Below the pieces are notes generated by a model. That model ran no database searches. It saw nothing but the letters and a program-made list of their open reading frames with translations, and was not told the origin of the DNA. Made by a program: the position numbers and the translations under genes. DNA of 60,944 nucleotides from Bacilli bacterium. GTDB taxonomy: Bacteria > Bacillota_I > Bacilli_A > RF39 > UBA660. Each line of letters begins with the position of its first letter. The stretch's first letter is position 1. Below, piece after piece: positions 34,552-42,910 of the stretch. The DNA is taken from contig JAGBES010000027.1 of the NCBI GenBank assembly GCA_017936845.1, positions 1 to 60,944 of the forward strand, in the 5' to 3' direction.

Positions 34552-35166
34552 ATGAAAAATATAATTTATGTGACAGGAAATTATGGCAAATATGTTTCAG
34601 TTAAAGAATATTTTGAAGAAAAAAACATAGGGATTGACTTTTATGAATATGACTTTGAAGAAATTGAAATAAATGATATTGAAAAAATATCAAGAAAAAA
34701 AGCATTAGATGCTTACAACATTTTACAAACACCTTGTTTTGTAGCTGATACAGGATTTTATATAGATAATTATCCTAATAATCCTGGATATCCTGGAGCA
34801 TTTGTTAAAAGAAGTGGAATAAGCTCAGATGTAGAAGGATTACTTGAAACAATGAAGGATGAAACTAATAGATCTTGTAAGTTTGTTGATTGCTTAACTT
34901 TTTATGATGGTTATGAATTCTATACTTTTTATGGAGTAAGTAGTGGAACATTAGCATACAGTAAAAGAGGAGATTCAATAAAAAGAGCAAAATCTAATCT
35001 TTGGTATGTATTTATACCAAATAATTGTGAGAAAACTTTGGCAGAAATGTCTGATGAAGAGAGAAAAAATAGAAATGACGGACATACCTCTGCAACTGAG
35101 TTATTTGCTGAATGGTACCAAAATACTTATTTAAAACAAAGTATAAAAAGATTATCTTTATCATAA
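34552..35166 (+). CDS. Non-canonical purine NTP pyrophosphatase (ITPase/Ham1-like)
   Basis: Ham1/RdgB enzymes hydrolyse ITP, dITP and XTP to monophosphates and pyrophosphate. The 204-residue protein starts IIYVTGNYGKYVSVKEYF (NTP-binding N-x-x-K motif), has FVADTGFYIDNYPNNPGYPGAFVKR near 62-86 (quoted in part) and ends in FIPNNCEKTLAEMSDEERKN followed by DGHTSA. The SHR of the bacterial enzyme is replaced here by GHT, closer to archaeal/eukaryotic-like variants. It is coupled to the SIS gene, not to a housekeeping gene such as rph, so a specialised role in the cassette is likely. Confidence 0.82.
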   Translation: MKNIIYVTGNYGKYVSVKEYFEEKNIGIDFYEYDFEEIEINDIEKISRKKALDAYNILQTPCFVADTGFYIDNYPNNPGYPGAFVKRSGISSDVEGLLETMKDETNRSCKFVDCLTFYDGYEFYTFYGVSSGTLAYSKRGDSIKRAKSNLWYVFIPNNCEKTLAEMSDEERKNRNDGHTSATELFAEWYQNTYLKQSIKRLSLS

Positions 35167-35198
35167 TGATGATAACAATATGAATATGTATAAAAACA

Positions 35199-35346
35199 TG
35201 ATATAATGTATTTAGAGACGAATGAAAATTGTGTGCAATTTGTGTGTCAAAATATAAATTTATACATACAAATGAAATAATCCTTATAAATAAATGATTT
35301 AGTTATGTAAAGAAACAAAGTCAGTAGTTATACTGGCTTTGTTTTT
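35199..35346. repeat. Diverged repeat, copy 2, with promoter and terminator-like ends
   Basis: The order is TGATATAAT (35199-35207), then acgaatgaaaattgtgtgc and aatttgtgtg, a tail with gatttagttatgtaaa, and a strong hairpin caaagtcag / ctggctttg at 35316-35341 followed by T's. The first 54 nt match copy 3 (39972-40025) with only a few changes. As it stands it could be transcribed as a roughly 130-nt RNA. It separates cassette 1 from cassette 2, and its hairpin can also terminate the convergent LysR gene. Confidence 0.65.
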
Positions 35347-35352
35347 ATAATA

Positions 35353-36219
35353 TTATAAATAATTAATAAATGTCTTACTTGCAAAAGTTAAAGATATTGA
35401 TTTATTAGTAGCCAAATACACATTTATATTTGGTATTTTTTTATTTATTTTTAATTCTTCTAAATTTTTAAAATTTCTTTTAGCTAAATCAATTATAACA
35501 AATCCAACTCCTAACCCAATATTAACAAATTCAGTTATTAATTCTTGACTAACAACTTCCATTTTAGGAAGTAGTTTTACATTGTTGTTTAGCGCAATAT
35601 AATCTAAAAATTTTCTGCTATTTGACTGTTCTTTTTGTAATATAAGTGGACAATTATTTAAATCATCGAAATTTGTTATATTATCTTTATAAAATAATGG
35701 ATTATAAACAAATCCTTGTTTTAATTCTTTTATTTTTTTTAAATCTAAATTTGTTTCTTTTATATTACTTTCATTAAATATTACAAAATCTAATTTTCCT
35801 AATTTTAAATCATTTATTAAATTACTAGTTAAGTCATTTGTAATATCAACATTTATATTTGGATAATCAGAGTGAAATTTCTTTAAAGCGTCAAGCAAAA
35901 CTAATTTTGTTAGGGTAGTAGAACAACCTATTTTTATTTCACCTTTAGATAAGTCTTTAAAAGATGTAAATTCATTTTCTGCATTATTTATTAATTCTAA
36001 AGCACCTTTAACATAATTATAAAACATTTTGCCTTCTTCAGTAAGTTCCATTCCTTTATTGCTTCTTAAAAATAATGTTCCTCCTAATTGGTCTTCGAGT
36101 TTTTTTATTGATTGAGATATAGCAGGTTGTGATATGTGTAATTCCTCACTTGCTTTAGTCATATGTTTATGTTTTGCTACAACATAAAAAATTCTATATA
36201 ATTCTAAATTCACATTCAT
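35353..36219 (-). CDS. LysR-family transcriptional regulator
   Basis: The 288-residue LysR regulator starts with a winged helix-turn-helix (MTKASEELHISQPAISQSIKKLE, residues 19-41; LFLRSNKGMELTEEG follows). A periplasmic-binding-like effector domain follows (GEIKIGCSTTLTKLVLLDAL). LysR proteins usually control the divergent neighbour and themselves; here the divergent gene is coaC, 89 nt away. The effector is unknown. A LysR regulator facing coenzyme-A-type genes is unusual and suggests that the operon has a more specialised product. TAAGGAGG precedes ATG. Confidence 0.92.
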   Translation of the reverse strand: MNVNLELYRIFYVVAKHKHMTKASEELHISQPAISQSIKKLEDQLGGTLFLRSNKGMELTEEGKMFYNYVKGALELINNAENEFTSFKDLSKGEIKIGCSTTLTKLVLLDALKKFHSDYPNINVDITNDLTSNLINDLKLGKLDFVIFNESNIKETNLDLKKIKELKQGFVYNPLFYKDNITNFDDLNNCPLILQKEQSNSRKFLDYIALNNNVKLLPKMEVVSQELITEFVNIGLGVGFVIIDLAKRNFKNLEELKINKKIPNINVYLATNKSISLTFASKTFINYL

Positions 36220-36308
36220 TATAAGTCCTCCTTATAAATATTATAACATAAATATATTTTACTTATCAATAATTATGACATATAATTTAGTTAGAAAGAA
36301 GGAATAAT

Positions 36309-36872
36309 ATGTTAAAAAATAAAAATATAGTTATAGGAATAACAGGAGGAATTGCCTGTTATAAGGTATGTGAGATTATTTCATATTTAGTTAGAGAAGG
36401 TGTAAATGTAAATGTTATTATGACTAAGAATGCTACTAAATTTATAACACCCCTCACGATTGAAACACTATCAAAAAATAAAGTAGTAATAGATATGTTT
36501 GAAAAAAAAGAACATGTTGAGGTAGAACATATAAGTCTTGCACGAAAAGCAGATTTAATACTAGTAGTACCAGCTACGGCAAATATTATTGGAAAAGTAG
36601 CAAATGGAATTGCAGATGATATGTTATCAACAACAATTATGGCGACAACTTCAAAAGTTGTATTTGCTCCGGCTATGAATAATGAAATGTATAATAATAA
36701 AATTGTTCAAGATAATATTAAAAAGTTAAAAAAATATGGATATGAATTTATAAATCCTGTAGAAGGTAATTTAGCTTGTGGTTACAAAGCAATTGGTAAA
36801 CTTGCTAAAAAAGAAACAATAATTGAGCTTGTAAACAAAACTTTGAATGGAGGTAGAAAAAATGAAATATAA
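36309..36872 (+). CDS. coaC: Phosphopantothenoylcysteine decarboxylase-like flavoprotein
   Basis: CoaC is an FMN enzyme that decarboxylates phosphopantothenoylcysteine to phosphopantetheine. The 187-residue protein shows IVIGITGGIACYKV at the N-terminus, HVEVEHISLARKADLILVVPATANIIGKVANGIADD (catalytic His in the first part; quoted regions near 75-110), PAMNNEMY near 120, and the flexible flap LACGYKAIGKLA near 157. The stand-alone form, separate from CoaB, is the Streptococcus/Enterococcus arrangement. It heads the operon and overlaps coaB by 11 nt. A related cysteine decarboxylase activity (EpiD-like) is less likely given the coaB neighbour. Confidence 0.87.
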   Translation: MLKNKNIVIGITGGIACYKVCEIISYLVREGVNVNVIMTKNATKFITPLTIETLSKNKVVIDMFEKKEHVEVEHISLARKADLILVVPATANIIGKVANGIADDMLSTTIMATTSKVVFAPAMNNEMYNNKIVQDNIKKLKKYGYEFINPVEGNLACGYKAIGKLAKKETIIELVNKTLNGGRKNEI

Positions 36873-37599
36873 AATAATTATTACAGCTGGTGGAACAAGT
36901 GAAAGAATAGATAATGTAAGAAAAATAACAAATAGTAGCTCCGGAAAATTAGGATGTACTATAGCTAATAAATTAATAGAGTTACACGAAGAAAAAATAG
37001 ATAAAATTTATTATATTTGCTCAAAGAATTCTATTAAACCTAATCATGAAAGAATAGAAATTGTAGAAATATTGGATACACAAGATTTAGAAATAGCAGT
37101 TAGAAATTTATTGATTTATAACGATATTAATTATTTTATTCATTCAATGGCAGTATCAGACTATACCGTTGATTATGTTACAACTGCAGAAAGTTTAGCT
37201 TTGAATATAAATAATAATCCTGATAAAAATGTTCTTGATTTAATTTGTAGTAATAAGGATAATTTAACAGATAGTAAAATTTCATCTAATCAAGAAAATT
37301 TAATCATTAAATTAAAGAAAACTCCAAAAATAATATCTTTAATAAAAGATATTAGTCCAAATACATATTTAGTAGGATTTAAACTACTTGATAATGTTAG
37401 TGAACAAAACTTAATTGATACTGCTGTTAAATTAAAAGAAAAAAACAATTGTAATTTAGTAGTAGCTAATGATTTAGAAAATATTAGAAAGGGAAATCAT
37501 AAAGCATTTATTATTAGAACGTCTGATGATTACGTTATTGCATCATGTAAAGAAGATATTGCAGAAAAAATTGTAGGAGAAATGATTGAAAATGATTAA
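36862..37599 (+). CDS. coaB: Phosphopantothenate--cysteine ligase, stand-alone type
   Basis: CoaB joins phosphopantothenate and cysteine using a nucleotide triphosphate. ATG 36862 is chosen because GGAGG at 36849-36853 is 8 nt upstream; an in-frame ATG at 36847 lies ahead of that site. The 245 residues begin IIITAGGTSERIDNVRKITN, typical of the family. SSSGKLGCTIANKLI, HSMAVSDYTVDYV near 100, LKKTPKIISLIKDISPNTYLVGFKLL and LVVANDLENI follow. Its length and form match the streptococcal stand-alone enzyme. It overlaps the genes on both sides, so expression is translationally coupled. Confidence 0.88.
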   Translation: MKYKIIITAGGTSERIDNVRKITNSSSGKLGCTIANKLIELHEEKIDKIYYICSKNSIKPNHERIEIVEILDTQDLEIAVRNLLIYNDINYFIHSMAVSDYTVDYVTTAESLALNINNNPDKNVLDLICSNKDNLTDSKISSNQENLIIKLKKTPKIISLIKDISPNTYLVGFKLLDNVSEQNLIDTAVKLKEKNNCNLVVANDLENIRKGNHKAFIIRTSDDYVIASCKEDIAEKIVGEMIEND

Positions 37600-38263
37600 T
37601 TATAAAAAGATTTATGTTTCAAGAGTTGATAATAAAATTATTGATAAAACATATAAGAATTTATTAGAAAATAAATGGCATTTTGTAATTTTAGATGTAA
37701 ATGGTGTACTAAATGTTTTAACGAAGGAAAAAAGTTTATTTGAAATAAAAAATGAACAACAATTTATTTATGAATTTGAACAAGATAAACACTATAAAAC
37801 AATTATTAATAATCAAAAAATAATCATCAATGAAAAAGATTTAAAAATTTACAAGGAATATATAGAAAAATATAAATATATAATGCAGAAAAATATTTAT
37901 GGTGACAAATATATATTTGGAAGTGTAGCAGTTAAAACTGAAAATGGATTTATTACTACGATAAGAGGAAAAGAAGATTTAAATGAATATACACTTGTAA
38001 ATTTTGTAGATCATACAAATCATACTTTAAATGTTATAAACAAAAAAGCAACTTTAAATGCTCCACTATTAGATTATTTATTTAAAAATGACAATGTTAA
38101 AGTAATTGTTCATATAAATCATGAATTTGATGACAGATTACCATATTATGATTATGCTTTTCCAGGAACTGTAAAAGATTCTATTAGAAATAATAAAACC
38201 TCATTTAATATTAAACATCATGGTGTTATATATTTATTTGATAAAAATGGTAACTTAATTTAA
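37592..38263 (+). CDS. Class II aldolase/adducin-like protein
   Basis: The last 120 residues of this 223-residue protein fit a class II aldolase fold: FGSVAVKTENGFITTI (cf. GNISxR), KATLNAPLLDYLF (cf. PSSE...H), VKVIVHINHEFD with two His, and KHHGVIYLFD with a third His, giving the zinc ligands. The first 100 residues form an additional domain I do not recognise. Members are sugar-phosphate aldolases, epimerases or dehydratases. The start is ATG 37592 (TTG 37586 possible), overlapping coaB. Its presence inside a coaBC operon is odd: no step of CoA synthesis needs an aldolase. Confidence 0.68.
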   Translation: MINYKKIYVSRVDNKIIDKTYKNLLENKWHFVILDVNGVLNVLTKEKSLFEIKNEQQFIYEFEQDKHYKTIINNQKIIINEKDLKIYKEYIEKYKYIMQKNIYGDKYIFGSVAVKTENGFITTIRGKEDLNEYTLVNFVDHTNHTLNVINKKATLNAPLLDYLFKNDNVKVIVHINHEFDDRLPYYDYAFPGTVKDSIRNNKTSFNIKHHGVIYLFDKNGNLI

Positions 38264-38275
38264 GGAGGAAAGAAA

Positions 38276-38911
38276 ATGAAATATCCAAAATATTATATAT
38301 ATGAAAAATTATATAGAAGATACTTTTTAAAAGGTGTAAATTACATCATTAAAGAAGCAGATTTAACTTCTGATGATAGAGTGTTAGATATATGTGGAGG
38401 AAACGGAAGATTAACAAAAGAACTGGTAAAATTTAGTAATAATGTTAGTTATTTAGATCAAGAAAAAGATATGATACCACTAGATTTAGAACAATTAGGT
38501 ATCAAAATATATAATGAATCAATAGAAAACTTTGTAGATAATGCAAGTGAAAAATATACTAAAGTTTTTTGTGAACAAGCAATTAATTATTGGTTATTAA
38601 ATATTGATATTAAAAAGTTTAGTGGTTTATTAGAAAAAGGTGGTTTATTTATATTTAATACATTTTCAAATAAGCCATCAAATAAACCAATGATTAAAGA
38701 ATATAACCTAGACAATAAAAGTTATTTGGAAATATCTTATTTAATAGATAAAAAAGTTTATCATATACAAGTATGTGAAGGATATGAGCCTCATTTTACT
38801 GTATTTGGTTGGATATCAAGAGAACAATATATAAAATTACTTTCACCATACTTTGATATAGAAGTAAAAGATGATGGTAAAAGTTCACTTTATATTTGTA
38901 AAAGGAGATAA
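38276..38911 (+). CDS. SAM-dependent methyltransferase
   Basis: The 211-residue protein has a class I methyltransferase fold: SAM motif DRVLDICGGNGRLTKEL near 35-51, VSYLDQEKDMIPLD as the acidic strand 2, KVFCEQAINYWLLNI near 100, and LLEKGGLFIFNTFSNKPSN near 120 as the post-motif region. The substrate is unknown. It follows the aldolase gene by 12 nt with AAGGAGG, and the PLP gene starts 2 nt after its stop. In this operon it probably modifies a small molecule made by the neighbours rather than nucleic acid; that is inference. Confidence 0.82.
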   Translation: MKYPKYYIYEKLYRRYFLKGVNYIIKEADLTSDDRVLDICGGNGRLTKELVKFSNNVSYLDQEKDMIPLDLEQLGIKIYNESIENFVDNASEKYTKVFCEQAINYWLLNIDIKKFSGLLEKGGLFIFNTFSNKPSNKPMIKEYNLDNKSYLEISYLIDKKVYHIQVCEGYEPHFTVFGWISREQYIKLLSPYFDIEVKDDGKSSLYICKRR

Positions 38912-38913
38912 TT

Positions 38914-39927
38914 ATGAAAAATAAATCTCTTGGAATATACAATATAATTGATACTGACGGAATAAATAAAAGTATAAATAATGTATTATCTAGTGGTATT
39001 AATTTTAATACATATACATCTCCAAAAGGCTTAAAAGAATTACGTATTGAAATTAGCAGTTTTTTAAATGACATTTGGAATTATAATATAAATTACAAAG
39101 ATATGTTAATTACAACTGGTTCTCAACAATCAATTAATCTTGTAGTATATTCATTATTAAATGAAGGTGATACTGTTTTAATAGAACAACCAACATATTT
39201 TGGAGCAATAAATGTTTTTAGAAATAAAAAAGTTAATTTAGTAGGTATTAATTTAAATGAAGAAGGATTTGATTTAAAAGATTTAGAAAGTAAAATAATT
39301 AAATATCATCCAAAGCTAATCTATGTTACTCCAACATTTAATAATCCGACTGGATATTCTTGGAGCAATAAATATAGAAAAAAATTTTTAGAAATTATTA
39401 ATAAATATGGTATTTTGGTATTAGAAGATGATCCTTATAGTTTAATTAATTATACAAATTATCAATATAAAAGTTTATATAAATTGAATAATGGAAGAAA
39501 TGTTATTTACTTAGGTACTTTTTCAAAATATATTAGTCCATCAATAAATGTAGGATATATAATATCAAATGATAACATTTTAAAAACAATATATTCATTT
39601 AAAGAGAGTTTTGACTTATGTACACCTTTATTTATTCAATTGATTGTTTTAAATTATCTTCAAAATAATAATATTAAAAATATAATAAATAATAGAATAC
39701 CAGTGTATAAAAAACTTTTAGATAAGACTATAGAATACATAAATAAAAACTATTCAGAATCTATTTTATCTTATTCTAAAGTAAAAGGTGGCTTATTTAT
39801 TCATATGAAGTTTAAAAATGAAATAGATAACAATATTTTTGAAATAGGTAATAATTATTATATAGATAAAAATCATAGAAATGAAACTAGAATTAATATA
39901 TGTAGCACATTAATAGACAATAGCTAA
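38914..39927 (+). CDS. PLP-dependent aminotransferase class I/II-like enzyme
   Basis: The 337-residue protein resembles the aminotransferase domain of MocR/2-aminoadipate aminotransferase-type enzymes: YTSPKGLKELRIEISSFL near 30, TTGSQQSINLVVYSLL near 66, VTPTFNNPTGYSW near 138, LEDDPYSLINY near 169, and GTFSKYISPSINVGYI near 200, whose Lys should bind PLP. The usual C-terminus is somewhat short, ending ETRINICSTLIDN. Substrate unknown. It is the last gene of the coaC-headed operon, after which repeat copy 3 begins. Confidence 0.85.
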   Translation: MKNKSLGIYNIIDTDGINKSINNVLSSGINFNTYTSPKGLKELRIEISSFLNDIWNYNINYKDMLITTGSQQSINLVVYSLLNEGDTVLIEQPTYFGAINVFRNKKVNLVGINLNEEGFDLKDLESKIIKYHPKLIYVTPTFNNPTGYSWSNKYRKKFLEIINKYGILVLEDDPYSLINYTNYQYKSLYKLNNGRNVIYLGTFSKYISPSINVGYIISNDNILKTIYSFKESFDLCTPLFIQLIVLNYLQNNNIKNIINNRIPVYKKLLDKTIEYINKNYSESILSYSKVKGGLFIHMKFKNEIDNNIFEIGNNYYIDKNHRNETRINICSTLIDNS

Positions 39928-39971
39928 TTATAATTTAATAATAAAACAACGTATAGTTCTTTGAAAAAAAG

Positions 39972-40025
39972 TGATATAATTGATTTATAAAACGAATGAA
40001 AATTGTGTGCAATTTGTGCTCAAAA
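39972..40025. repeat. Diverged repeat, copy 3 (right edge of cassette 2)
   Basis: TGATATAAT followed by acgaatgaaaattgtgtgc and aatttgtgctcaaaa, nearly the same as copy 2 at 35199-35252 with one single-base shift. A short cctTATAAA motif near 40087 echoes the copy 2 tail, but the gtcag hairpin is missing. Confidence 0.7.
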
Positions 40026-40307
40026 ATTCCAAAACATATGGTACTAATATTACTATATGTATCATATATACCAAATCTTCTCAGTCCTTATAAACCTAGG
40101 AAAATATATAATATTATGTACTATATATACTGAAAAAGTATATATATGTTGTTGAGATAAAAAAATTAATAAATTTTAAAATAAAACTGTATAAAAAATT
40201 TTTATAAAATCTAATTTAAATTTATTTAATTATTTGAAGAATGAAGGAAAATTTAATTAAAAATATTTTAAACATAATGGTATAATATAGGTGACAGAGG
40301 TGATTAT
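40026..40307. other. AT-rich intergenic region after repeat copy 3
   Basis: No gene is seen. It holds the imperfect repeats catatggta / tatatgta near 40041-40075, a hairpin tatatac / gtatata near 40124-40146, and an extended -10 (TGGTATAAT, 40278-40286) for the next gene. The rest is A/T-rich sequence without clear structure. Confidence 0.5.
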
Positions 40308-41729
40308 ATGCGAATAGGTGTAGATATAGATAATGTTTTATCAAAGTTTAATGAATCACTATTAGATGAATTTTTAATTGAAGATAAAAATAAAAGAAAT
40401 AGTGGAATAATTAATAATGATTTATATATTACTAGAGGAATGCTTGATTGGTCTAAAGAAGAAACAGATGAATTTTATAATAATAATATTGAAAGAATTG
40501 CTATCAACTTAGATATGGTAGATAATGCATCATATTATATAAAAAAATTAAAAGAAGATGGTAATGAAATCTATATTATTAGTGGTAGAGATAATGGTGA
40601 ATATTCTGATCCTTATAATATGACTATAAATTGGTTAAAAAAGTATGATATACCTTATAATGAATTAATTTTAACAGATGCTTATAGACACCAAGAAAAG
40701 GCAGATATATGTAAAGAAATTGGAATAGATGTAATGATAGATGATTCTATCAATGTTTGCACTAAATGTAGTGAAAGTAATATAGAATGTATTTTATTTG
40801 AAACACCATTTAATAAAAATGATAATAGATTTAATAGATTAAAGAATTGGGAAGAAATATATAACTATATAAGTAATAAAAAAATAAATGTTGTATTAGA
40901 TACTGATACTTATAATGAATGTGATGATCAATTTGCTTTATCTTATTTAATTAAGAGTCAAGATAAATTTAATATAGAAGCAATTACTGTTGCTCCTTAT
41001 TCACATAAAACAAGAAATATATCTGTTCCAGAGGGACAAGATTTAAGTTATAATGAAATACTTAAAATATGTAAATGGCTTAATTTTGATACTACTAATA
41101 AAGTGTTTAAAGGATCTATGGATTATATTCAAAATGGCTATAATGAAGATAGTGATGCTGTAAACAAAATAATTGAAGTAGCACTTAAAAACAATAAAAC
41201 TTATATTTTAGGAATTGGAGCAATTACTAATATAGCACTAGCTATTAGAAAAGAACCTAAAATAATAGATAAGATAGAAGTAATATGGTTAGGTGGTAAC
41301 CAGTTAAATTATAAAGATAATTTAGAATATAATTTTAGACAAGATATTGAAGCAGTTAAAATAGTATTTAATTCAAAAGTTAGATTAACTATATTACCAT
41401 GTAAAGAAGTTATTTCTAAATTAAGAATAGATATAAATACATTAAAAGAAAATATTGGAAATAAATCAGAATTATGTGATTATTTAATAGATAGATTTTA
41501 TAATGATGGATATCATGGAATACAAGAAGTAAGAACAATTTGGGATATATCTGTTATTGCTTATATGAAAAATAAAAATTGGTTTAAAAAAGAAGTAATA
41601 AGTTGTCCAAATATAAAAAATGATAGTTCTTATGAATTAACAAATGATAATCATAGAATAAATATGATTATTGACATAGATAGAGATAAAATATATGAAA
41701 ATTTATTTGATAATCTAGGTGAATTGTAG
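40308..41729 (+). CDS. Fusion of a 5'-nucleotidase-like HAD domain and a nucleoside hydrolase
   Basis: The 473-residue protein joins two enzymes. Residues 1 to about 185 are a HAD phosphatase of the NT5C/5'(3')-nucleotidase type: MRIGVDIDNVLSKF with the DxD nucleophile, IYIISGRDN, and DVMIDDSINVC. From about 190 a nucleoside hydrolase (IUNH) begins: VVLDTDTYNECDDQFALSYL supplies the calcium-binding Asp cluster, followed by YILGIGAITNIALAI and IEVIWLGGNQ. Together these would turn a nucleoside monophosphate into free base and ribose. AGGTGAT precedes ATG. The next gene overlaps it by 1 nt. Domain calls are good; the fused arrangement is unusual. Confidence 0.85.
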   Translation: MRIGVDIDNVLSKFNESLLDEFLIEDKNKRNSGIINNDLYITRGMLDWSKEETDEFYNNNIERIAINLDMVDNASYYIKKLKEDGNEIYIISGRDNGEYSDPYNMTINWLKKYDIPYNELILTDAYRHQEKADICKEIGIDVMIDDSINVCTKCSESNIECILFETPFNKNDNRFNRLKNWEEIYNYISNKKINVVLDTDTYNECDDQFALSYLIKSQDKFNIEAITVAPYSHKTRNISVPEGQDLSYNEILKICKWLNFDTTNKVFKGSMDYIQNGYNEDSDAVNKIIEVALKNNKTYILGIGAITNIALAIRKEPKIIDKIEVIWLGGNQLNYKDNLEYNFRQDIEAVKIVFNSKVRLTILPCKEVISKLRIDINTLKENIGNKSELCDYLIDRFYNDGYHGIQEVRTIWDISVIAYMKNKNWFKKEVISCPNIKNDSSYELTNDNHRINMIIDIDRDKIYENLFDNLGEL

Positions 41730-42262
41730 TGAGCAGAATAACTTTAATAACATATTTTGATGAAAAACAATTAGATATAATTAATAAAATTTTAAGAAAC
41801 ATCAATTTTAAAATGTGCAAAGTTCCCTATGGTATAAACGATAATAAAAGGTATGAAATTGATAATCTACCGTATCATTTTACAATATTTGCAACAGATA
41901 AAATAAACCAAGATAAACTATTAAACATTACAAAGAATATAAAAATGGATAAAATAAAATTAAAAGTTAATAAAGTAACAATTGGAAATCTCAAAAATGA
42001 TAGTTTTATTGTATATTTTGGAATTGAAGATAATTATTTCATGAAAAATTTACAAAGGAATTTTTACGAAATAATACCAGAAGAAAAATATAATCCTGAT
42101 AAATTTAATTTTCATATGACAATACATATAGATAAAAATTTTAATATAGTTAATAATTTATTTGGAATGATACAATTAGAATTCAAACCATTTTATATTG
42201 AATTTAATAAATTAGCATTATATGATTACCCTGGGGAAATGATTGAAACAATTGAATTTTAA
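41729..42262 (+). CDS. 2H phosphoesterase superfamily protein
   Basis: The 177-residue protein has two HxT motifs characteristic of 2H phosphoesterases (LigT/2'-5' RNA ligase, cyclic phosphodiesterases): LPYHFTIF near residue 49-56 and NFHMTIHID near 128-136. Each follows a strand, and together they form the twofold active site. Such enzymes open 2',3'-cyclic phosphates or 2'-5' bonds. The GTG start shares a base with the previous TAG stop, so it is translationally coupled to the nucleotidase/hydrolase fusion. The substrate is unknown; a cyclic or 2'-phosphorylated nucleotide fits the context. Confidence 0.72.
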   Translation: MSRITLITYFDEKQLDIINKILRNINFKMCKVPYGINDNKRYEIDNLPYHFTIFATDKINQDKLLNITKNIKMDKIKLKVNKVTIGNLKNDSFIVYFGIEDNYFMKNLQRNFYEIIPEEKYNPDKFNFHMTIHIDKNFNIVNNLFGMIQLEFKPFYIEFNKLALYDYPGEMIETIEF

Positions 42263-42307
42263 AAAAATAAGACTATTAATAAAATATAAGTAAATAAGGT
42301 GGTATAA

Positions 42308-42910
42308 ATGAAACTAAATAGTAAAGAAGCAAGAGAACTTTTAGAAAAAGAAAGGGTTAATCAAAAAGATGATAGATGGATAGGACACAGTATTTGTGTT
42401 GGAGATAGTGCTGGTAGAATTGCTAAAGCATTACAAGATAAAGGAATAGATGTTGATGTCGATAAAACGATTACTCTAGGATATATTCATGATATAGGAA
42501 AATACAATGGAGATTCAGCGGGGCATGTTATGAGGGGATATGAGTATCTAAAAGAAAAAGGATATGATGATGAATATTGTAATATTTGCCTAACACATTC
42601 CTATTTAAATAATGATACATTATGCACAGCAGGAGGAATTCCGAATGATATTCCATTTAGAACTAAATTTATTAAAAATCACGAATATACAATTGAAGAA
42701 AAATTGGTTAACTTATGTGATTTAATGTGCCCACAAGGTGGAAAAATATTTACAGTGGATAAAAGACTAATAGATATTATGATTAGAAGAGGAGCATATT
42801 CTAATACCCAATATCATATAAGAGAAACATATAAATTAAAAGAATATTTTGATGATTTATTAGGTTATAATTTATATGATTTATTTCCAGAAATAAAAAA
42901 TAATTTATAA
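42308..42910 (+). CDS. HD-domain metal-dependent phosphohydrolase
   Basis: The 200-residue protein has an HD fold: GHSICVGDSAGRIA near 27 (first His), TLGYIHDIGKYNGD near 60 (the HD pair plus Lys), LTHSYLNND near 97, and LVNLCDLMC near 137 as the final Asp. HD enzymes remove phosphates from nucleotides or cut cyclic dinucleotides. It closes a run of three nucleotide-directed enzymes downstream of repeat copy 3 and probably shares their transcript. Substrate unknown. Confidence 0.82.
   Translation: MKLNSKEARELLEKERVNQKDDRWIGHSICVGDSAGRIAKALQDKGIDVDVDKTITLGYIHDIGKYNGDSAGHVMRGYEYLKEKGYDDEYCNICLTHSYLNNDTLCTAGGIPNDIPFRTKFIKNHEYTIEEKLVNLCDLMCPQGGKIFTVDKRLIDIMIRRGAYSNTQYHIRETYKLKEYFDDLLGYNLYDLFPEIKNNL

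Noticed and set aside
31024-40025. CRISPR array or DR-type repeats
   Set aside because: Only three diverged copies kilobases apart; no short regular repeat-spacer pattern anywhere in the window.
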